Made by a program: the position numbers and the translations under genes. A stretch of 64,000 nt of DNA from positions 1,557,501-1,621,500 of the forward strand of contig NZ_CP011492.1 in NCBI RefSeq assembly GCF_001011035.1, written 5' to 3'. The notes below the pieces were generated by a model. It made no database searches, was not told the origin of the DNA, and saw only the letters and a list, made by a program, of their open reading frames with translations. This DNA is from Streptomyces sp. CNQ-509. GTDB lineage: Bacteria > Actinomycetota > Actinomycetes > Streptomycetales > Streptomycetaceae. Below are positions 60,160 through 64,000 of this stretch, one piece after another; position 1 is the stretch's first letter; each line of letters opens with the position of its first letter.

Positions 60160-60480
60160 TCGCCAGGCCCCGTACGGAACCGGAGGCGTCCGCCGCGGTC
60201 TTCGACCGGTACGCCACCGACGTCCACCGCTACGCGGCAAGGAAGCGGCCGCAGCCGGTTCAGCCGTACATGTCGCCCCAGACGGTCCGCAGCGCCCCCC
60301 TCGCGCACCAGCGACTCCCGCGCGGCCGGGGCCACATCAGGCGCCGCGGCCAGCAGGCCCAGGGCCTCGTCGAGCCCCGCCGCGCACCCGCCGGGAAACC
60401 CTGCCCGTATTCCAGCTCGGCCTCTTCGGGCAGCCAGGAGAGCCGCAGCCAGGAGCGCAGGCCCACCGCCCGCGGGCCGG
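60160..60480. pseudogene. Gene remnants, including an ECF-sigma-like fragment
   Basis: Between 60148 and 60512 no intact gene is found. On the plus strand near 60165-60250 one frame reads RTEPEASAAVFDRYATDVHRYAARK when taken in two parts; the block FDRYATDVHRYAARK resembles the region 2 helix of RNA polymerase ECF sigma factors. On the minus strand, with one or two frameshifts, RSWLRLSWLPEEAELEYGQ, FPGGCAAGLDEALGLLAAAP and ALRTVWGDMYG read as the end of an unidentified protein. I interpret this interval as two decayed genes. Confidence 0.4.
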
Positions 60481-60512
60481 CGACGGTCCGGCCGGAGGAT
60501 CCGGTACGCGCC

Positions 60513-61295
60513 TCAGCGGCCGGCGTTCGCGGCCCCGGTCGGCGGCGGGGCGGGGACGCGGAGTACCGCCAGGACCGGGAGGTGGTCGGTGGCGACGCTG
60601 AGGTCGGCCGGGGAGACGCCCGGCAGGCCCTCCGGGACGCCGCAGGCCAGCACCTCGACCCCGTCGGTCGCGAGCACGGCGTCGATGCGCTTGCGCGGGT
60701 TGAGCGCGGTGGAGGTGTGCCGCCCGCCCCAGGGGCTGACGACCCAGCCGTCCTGCAGTTCGGCGGCGAGCCGGCGGAACGCCGGGCCCTTGGGGCGCTC
60801 GTTGAGGTCCCCGGCGACCGCGACGTGCGGCTCGCCGAGGGCGCGCACGTGCGCGAGCAGCAGCCCGGCCTGCTCGTAGCGCTCGGACTTGGCGAGGCTC
60901 AGGTGCGTGCTGACGACGGCCAGCCGGGCGTCGCCGAACCGCAGTACCGCCGTCGCCAGACCGCGCTGGTGCAGGCCGCGGGTGCGGGGCAGCAGGGTCT
61001 CGTCGGTGCGCTCCACGTGCCCGCGCAGGCCGGCGAGGAGCATGGGCCCGGCGCTGGTGGCGCCGCCGGTGACGTACAGCAGGCCGGTGGCGCGGGCGAG
61101 CCGGGCGGCTTTCTTGCGCCAGCGGAAGAAGCGCGGCGCTTCCTGGATGCAGACGACGTCGGGGGCGCAGGCGCGGATCACGCGGGCGAGGGCGGCGGTG
61201 TCGTCGCGCATGGAGCGGATGTTGTAGCTGAGCAGCCGGACGACGGCGGAGCCGTCGGGCTCGGTGCGCGAGGCGGGCAGATCGGGCAGCAGCAC
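60513..61295 (-). CDS. Endonuclease/exonuclease/phosphatase family protein
   Basis: A 260-aa metal-dependent phosphoesterase. Start: GTG at 61295, seven bases after a TAGTCT -10 match (no Shine-Dalgarno), so likely leaderless; an in-frame longer form would begin with Arg/Gly filler. Motifs are RLLSYNIRSMRDD, DVVCIQEAPRFF, VSTHLSL, AVAGDLNERP and ATDHLPVLAVL, in the order of the EEP superfamily. Substrate (nucleic acid or phospholipid head group) is unclear. No neighbour suggests a pathway. Confidence 0.9.
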   Translation of the reverse strand: MLLPDLPASRTEPDGSAVVRLLSYNIRSMRDDTAALARVIRACAPDVVCIQEAPRFFRWRKKAARLARATGLLYVTGGATSAGPMLLAGLRGHVERTDETLLPRTRGLHQRGLATAVLRFGDARLAVVSTHLSLAKSERYEQAGLLLAHVRALGEPHVAVAGDLNERPKGPAFRRLAAELQDGWVVSPWGGRHTSTALNPRKRIDAVLATDGVEVLACGVPEGLPGVSPADLSVATDHLPVLAVLRVPAPPPTGAANAGR

Positions 61296-61458
61296 GGGGG
61301 TGAGACTACCGGGGTACGGCCGTGGGCGGCGGGCGCCGCGGGCCGCGGCGTCGCGGAAGCCGGGGGCCGCGGCGTACCGCGAGCCGTGGGCCCTCGTGCC
61401 TTCGGGTGCTCGCACCGTCCGGCACGCGGGCCGTCACGTCATCCGCGCCGGCCGGGCG

Positions 61459-62400
61459 TCAGCCCTGGCGGGCCAGGTCAGCGGCACCGACGAGCCCGGC
61501 GCGGCCGCCGAGTTGGGCGGCGAGCACCTGCGCGTGCGGGCGCCACTGGCTGCCGACGAGCCAGCGCCGGAACGACTTGCGGATCGGGTCGAGGACGAGG
61601 TCGCCCTCGTCCGAGACGCCGCCGCCGACGATGAACGCCGACGGGTCGAAGAGCGACGCCAGGTCCGCGAGCCCCGCCCCCGCCCAACGGGCCAGCTCCC
61701 GGAACGAGTCGACCGCCACCGGGTCACCGTGCCGGGCGGCCTCGCTCACGTGCCGCCCCTGGACGCCCTCCGGTGTGCCGTCGCCGAGGGAGAGCAGTAT
61801 CTCGGCGGACTCGGGAGTGGCGGCGGCCCGCTGGCGCGCGTACCGCACGAGGGCACGGCCGGAGGCGTACTGCTCCCAGCAGCCCTGGCTGCCGCAGCCG
61901 CACAGCAACCCGTCGGGCACGACGCGGATATGACCGAACTCCGCGGCCACGCCGAAGCGGCCGCGGTGCAGCCGGCCGCCGATGATCACGCCGCCGCCGA
62001 GGCCGGTGCCCAGGGTGATGCAGACGACGTCGTCGTGGCCCTGTCCCGCGCCGAAGCGATACTCGCCCCAGGCGGCGGCGTTGGCGTCGTTCTCGACCAC
62101 GACGGGCAGGCCGATGCGCTGCTCGACCTTGTCCTTGAGCGCCTCGTGGCGCCAGTTGACGTTCGGGGCGAAGAGCACGGTGGCGCGCTTGTCGTCCACG
62201 TACCCGGCGGCGCCGATGCCGACGGCCTCGGCCGGGGTCGTGGACGTGACCTCCCGGACCGCCGCGCAGATGGCGTCCACGACGCCTTCGGGTGTTTCGG
62301 GGGTCGGTACCGTGCTCGTCCGGATGATCGAGCCCTCTTCGTCGACCACACCGGCCGCAATCTTGGTGCCGCCGATGTCGACGCCGATGGTGAGTCCCAT
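61459..62400 (-). CDS. glkA: ROK-family glucokinase GlkA
   Basis: A 313-aa ATP-dependent glucokinase. ATP motif IGVDIGGTKIAAGVVDEEG; sugar-binding VVENDANAAAWGEYRFGAG; ROK zinc motif CGCGSQGCWEQYASG; and LFDPSAFIVGGGVSDEGD near the end. Streptomyces GlkA phosphorylates cytoplasmic glucose and is the classical mediator of carbon catabolite repression. It lies downstream of a SCO2127-like gene, matching S. coelicolor SCO2126. Confidence 0.97.
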   Translation of the reverse strand: MGLTIGVDIGGTKIAAGVVDEEGSIIRTSTVPTPETPEGVVDAICAAVREVTSTTPAEAVGIGAAGYVDDKRATVLFAPNVNWRHEALKDKVEQRIGLPVVVENDANAAAWGEYRFGAGQGHDDVVCITLGTGLGGGVIIGGRLHRGRFGVAAEFGHIRVVPDGLLCGCGSQGCWEQYASGRALVRYARQRAAATPESAEILLSLGDGTPEGVQGRHVSEAARHGDPVAVDSFRELARWAGAGLADLASLFDPSAFIVGGGVSDEGDLVLDPIRKSFRRWLVGSQWRPHAQVLAAQLGGRAGLVGAADLARQG

Positions 62401-62473
62401 GTCTCCCTCGGTTATTCGGTTCGAGCCCCGCTGCGCCTCCTCACATTACCGGAGGCGGCGCGGGGCCCGGCCG

Positions 62474-62920
62474 TCAGTCGAGGTCGATCTGCTTGGGGCT
62501 GCTGGGCGGTTCGTCGTCCCGCGACCAGTCGGCTTCCTGCCGCTGAACTGCGGCGCGGTAGGCGGCGGCGATCTCCGTGCCGGCGGTGGCGAGGTGGTCG
62601 AAGACCTGCGGATTGCGTTCCACGACGGGCTCGACGACGGTCTTCACGGAGGCGAGGAACTGCTTCGCGATCTGCTGCGCGGCGGTCTGCGCGACGGCGG
62701 CGGTACCGCCGGTCGCGCCGGGGGCGCGGAGCTCGGAGACCTTGTCGGAGAGGGAGTCGAAGAAGCGGCGCAGCTCCTCCGCGGCGCTGACGGGCTCCGG
62801 CCCGTAGACCGCGCGCCGCCGGGCCTGCTCGGCGGCGAAGTCCTCGGCACACGCCTGGGCCCACGCGTCCGGGACGGTGGACGCCGCACCGGGTTCAGGG
62901 CGCTCGATGGCATCACTCAT
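62474..62920 (-). CDS. SCO2127-like protein (DUF5304), upstream of glkA
   Basis: A 148-aa, mainly helical, cytoplasmic protein. It has a conserved N-terminal half (VSAAEELRRFFDSLSDKVSE) and helical middle (AQQIAKQFLASVKTVVEPVV), ending in an acidic/Lys tail (SPKQIDLD). Homologous in position and size to S. coelicolor SCO2127, reported to help glucose uptake and carbon catabolite repression with glkA. The ATG at 62920 is preceded by a TACCGT-like -10 about six bases upstream and no Shine-Dalgarno. Confidence 0.8.
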   Translation of the reverse strand: MSDAIERPEPGAASTVPDAWAQACAEDFAAEQARRRAVYGPEPVSAAEELRRFFDSLSDKVSELRAPGATGGTAAVAQTAAQQIAKQFLASVKTVVEPVVERNPQVFDHLATAGTEIAAAYRAAVQRQEADWSRDDEPPSSPKQIDLD

Positions 62921-63051
62921 ACATCGACGGTACCCGACCGCCGACTTCACGTTCACCGCCGCGCAGCGGGTTGTGGGCCCGGGGAGGAGGGAGGCGGGGG
63001 TGGCGGGGGACGGGACGGAGCGGGTCGGGGTCGATGAGGCGGGTGGGGTCG

Positions 63052-64000
63052 TCAGCCCGGCTGGGGCCAGACCGCCGGGTCCGGGGTGAAGCGGATGTGG
63101 AGTTCGGCCTCGTGGAGGCCGGCGCGGGTGATGGTGCAGCGGCGCAGTGCCGCCGGCAGCGGCAGGGCGCGGCGGTGGCCGGCCGCCGTGACCAGGAGTT
63201 CGTCGCCGCGGCGTACGAGGGTGAGGTCCCCCCGTTCGACGCCCGGCAGCGGCAGGCGGTACAGCAGCACGCCCTCGTCGGCCAGCAGGTCGTCCACCTC
63301 CGCCGGGTCCCCGGGGTCGATCGCCGCGGGCCGTGCGCCGGGCGGCGCCACGGCCTCCGCCAGCACCGCCAGGGCCACCGGGCCCTTCGGCTCCGGGCCC
63401 AGGTGCGGCAGCACGCAGAACCTGGCGCCCGCCTCGCGCAGTTCCGCAGCCAGTTCCTTGGCGACACGGTGCTGCTCGTCCGCCAGCGTCGCGTACCAGG
63501 CGTCGTCCGAGCCCCCGGGCAGCACCCGGTTCGCCACCACGGCCTCGACCGCGCAGCCCTGCAGCGCGTACGCCGCGCGCGTACGCCGCAGCTCGCGCGC
63601 CCCGCGCGGAGTGGCCTCCAGCACGAGCCGCACCCGCGTCCCCGCGGCCTCGGCCGCCTCCCGTACGGTCTCCAGCCGGTGCTCCCAGCGGGCCGCCGCC
63701 TCGTACACGCGCCCCGCCGGCACCGGCGCCCCGAGCAGCCGGCCCAGCAGCGGGCGCAGTCCCCGCGCCGCCTGCCGCTCCGCGGGCAGCAGCCGCCGCA
63801 GGTAGCGCACCAACTGCTCCGGCAGCGCCAGCGCCCGCAGGGTCTCCCACGCGGCGGGCATGTCCACGACGGCCAGGTCCCACGGTCCGGACGCGGCGGA
63901 GTCCCCGGCCGCGGATACGTCGCCGTCTGCCGGCCCGGTCTCGTAGAGCGCCACCAGCGCCCGCAGCACCGCGAACTCGCGCGAGCCCGGCAGCGGCGTC
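63052..64000 (-). CDS. ArsA-like ATPase (5' truncated by window)
   Basis: The C-terminal ~316 codons of an ArsA/GET3-like protein. Identified by DLAVVDMPAAWETLRALALPEQLVRY, an ATPase segment, and the internal GTRVRLVLEATPRGARELRR, YALQGCAVEAVVANRVLPG stretch typical of anion-transporting ATPases. The C-terminal part (LYRLPLPGVERGDLTLVRRG) folds like the alpha-crystallin-type end seen in actinobacterial homologues. The Walker A region lies beyond the window end. A related gene follows SCO2127 in S. coelicolor. Confidence 0.8.
   Translation of the reverse strand, partial: TPLPGSREFAVLRALVALYETGPADGDVSAAGDSAASGPWDLAVVDMPAAWETLRALALPEQLVRYLRRLLPAERQAARGLRPLLGRLLGAPVPAGRVYEAAARWEHRLETVREAAEAAGTRVRLVLEATPRGARELRRTRAAYALQGCAVEAVVANRVLPGGSDDAWYATLADEQHRVAKELAAELREAGARFCVLPHLGPEPKGPVALAVLAEAVAPPGARPAAIDPGDPAEVDDLLADEGVLLYRLPLPGVERGDLTLVRRGDELLVTAAGHRRALPLPAALRRCTITRAGLHEAELHIRFTPDPAVWPQPG

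Noticed and set aside
61264..62790. Long plus-strand frame opposite glkA and the SCO2127-like gene
   Set aside because: Arg/Gly/Ala-rich antisense shadow without motifs.

Overview
The window is chromosomal DNA from a Streptomyces or very close relative. It has very high GC, GTG starts are common, and many genes overlap by ATGA or GTGA. Gene order follows, from memory, the S. coelicolor SCO2073 to SCO2128 interval: rluD-lspA-traR-ileS-divIVA, then the dcw division/murein cluster, metF, thi genes, bfr/bfd, aroH, trpE, pfkA, macRS and glkA. It is mostly conserved core DNA. The novelty lies in regulatory leaders, small repeats and gene remnants rather than in an accessory island.

Layout. 1-5.2 kb: end of a DsbA-like protein, a dienelactone-hydrolase-like enzyme, a MscS channel, a decayed Na+/H+ antiporter, an RluD-type pseudouridine synthase, signal peptidase II and a Lys/Ala-rich TraR/DksA protein. 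5.4-8.9 kb: ileS behind a T-box leader. 9.0-27.5 kb, all leftward: rsmH-ftsL-ftsI-murE-murF-mraY-murD-ftsW-murG-ftsQ-ftsZ-pgeF-yggS-sepF-yggT-divIVA, which covers lipid II precursor synthesis, septal peptidoglycan synthesis, Z-ring assembly and polar growth. 27.8-33.3 kb: a beta-carbonic anhydrase, then a MoxR/DUF58/transglutaminase operon. 33.6-39.1 kb: small conserved actinobacterial genes (DUF3040, a methyltransferase, a HEPN protein, a CrtI-like oxidoreductase and a Tyr-rich membrane protein). 39.2-45.4 kb: metF, thiE, an Rv2175c-like DNA-binding protein, a flavin reductase, and thiO-thiS-thiG under a TPP riboswitch. 45.4-50.2 kb: a PASTA Ser/Thr kinase, endonuclease IV, a MITE-like element, a molybdopterin oxidoreductase, bacterioferritin, and an iron-box-controlled Bfd ferredoxin. 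50.3-55.0 kb: class II DAHP synthase facing a TrpE-TrpG fusion with a complete Trp attenuator, then phosphofructokinase. 55.2-58.5 kb: a plsC-macS-macR block, with macS and macR separated by a degenerate tandem repeat. 58.7-64 kb: a lipase-like hydrolase, a membrane protein, gene remnants, an EEP-family enzyme, glucokinase, its SCO2127-like upstream partner and a truncated ArsA-like ATPase.

The clearest regulatory devices are a translational T-box (ileS), a TPP riboswitch (thiO), a ribosome-mediated Trp attenuator with all three alternative stems visible, and an iron box (bfd). A near-match to the MacR operator lies upstream of the CrtI-like gene, about 19 kb from macRS itself. No CRISPR array, rRNA, tRNA, prophage or complete insertion sequence was seen.
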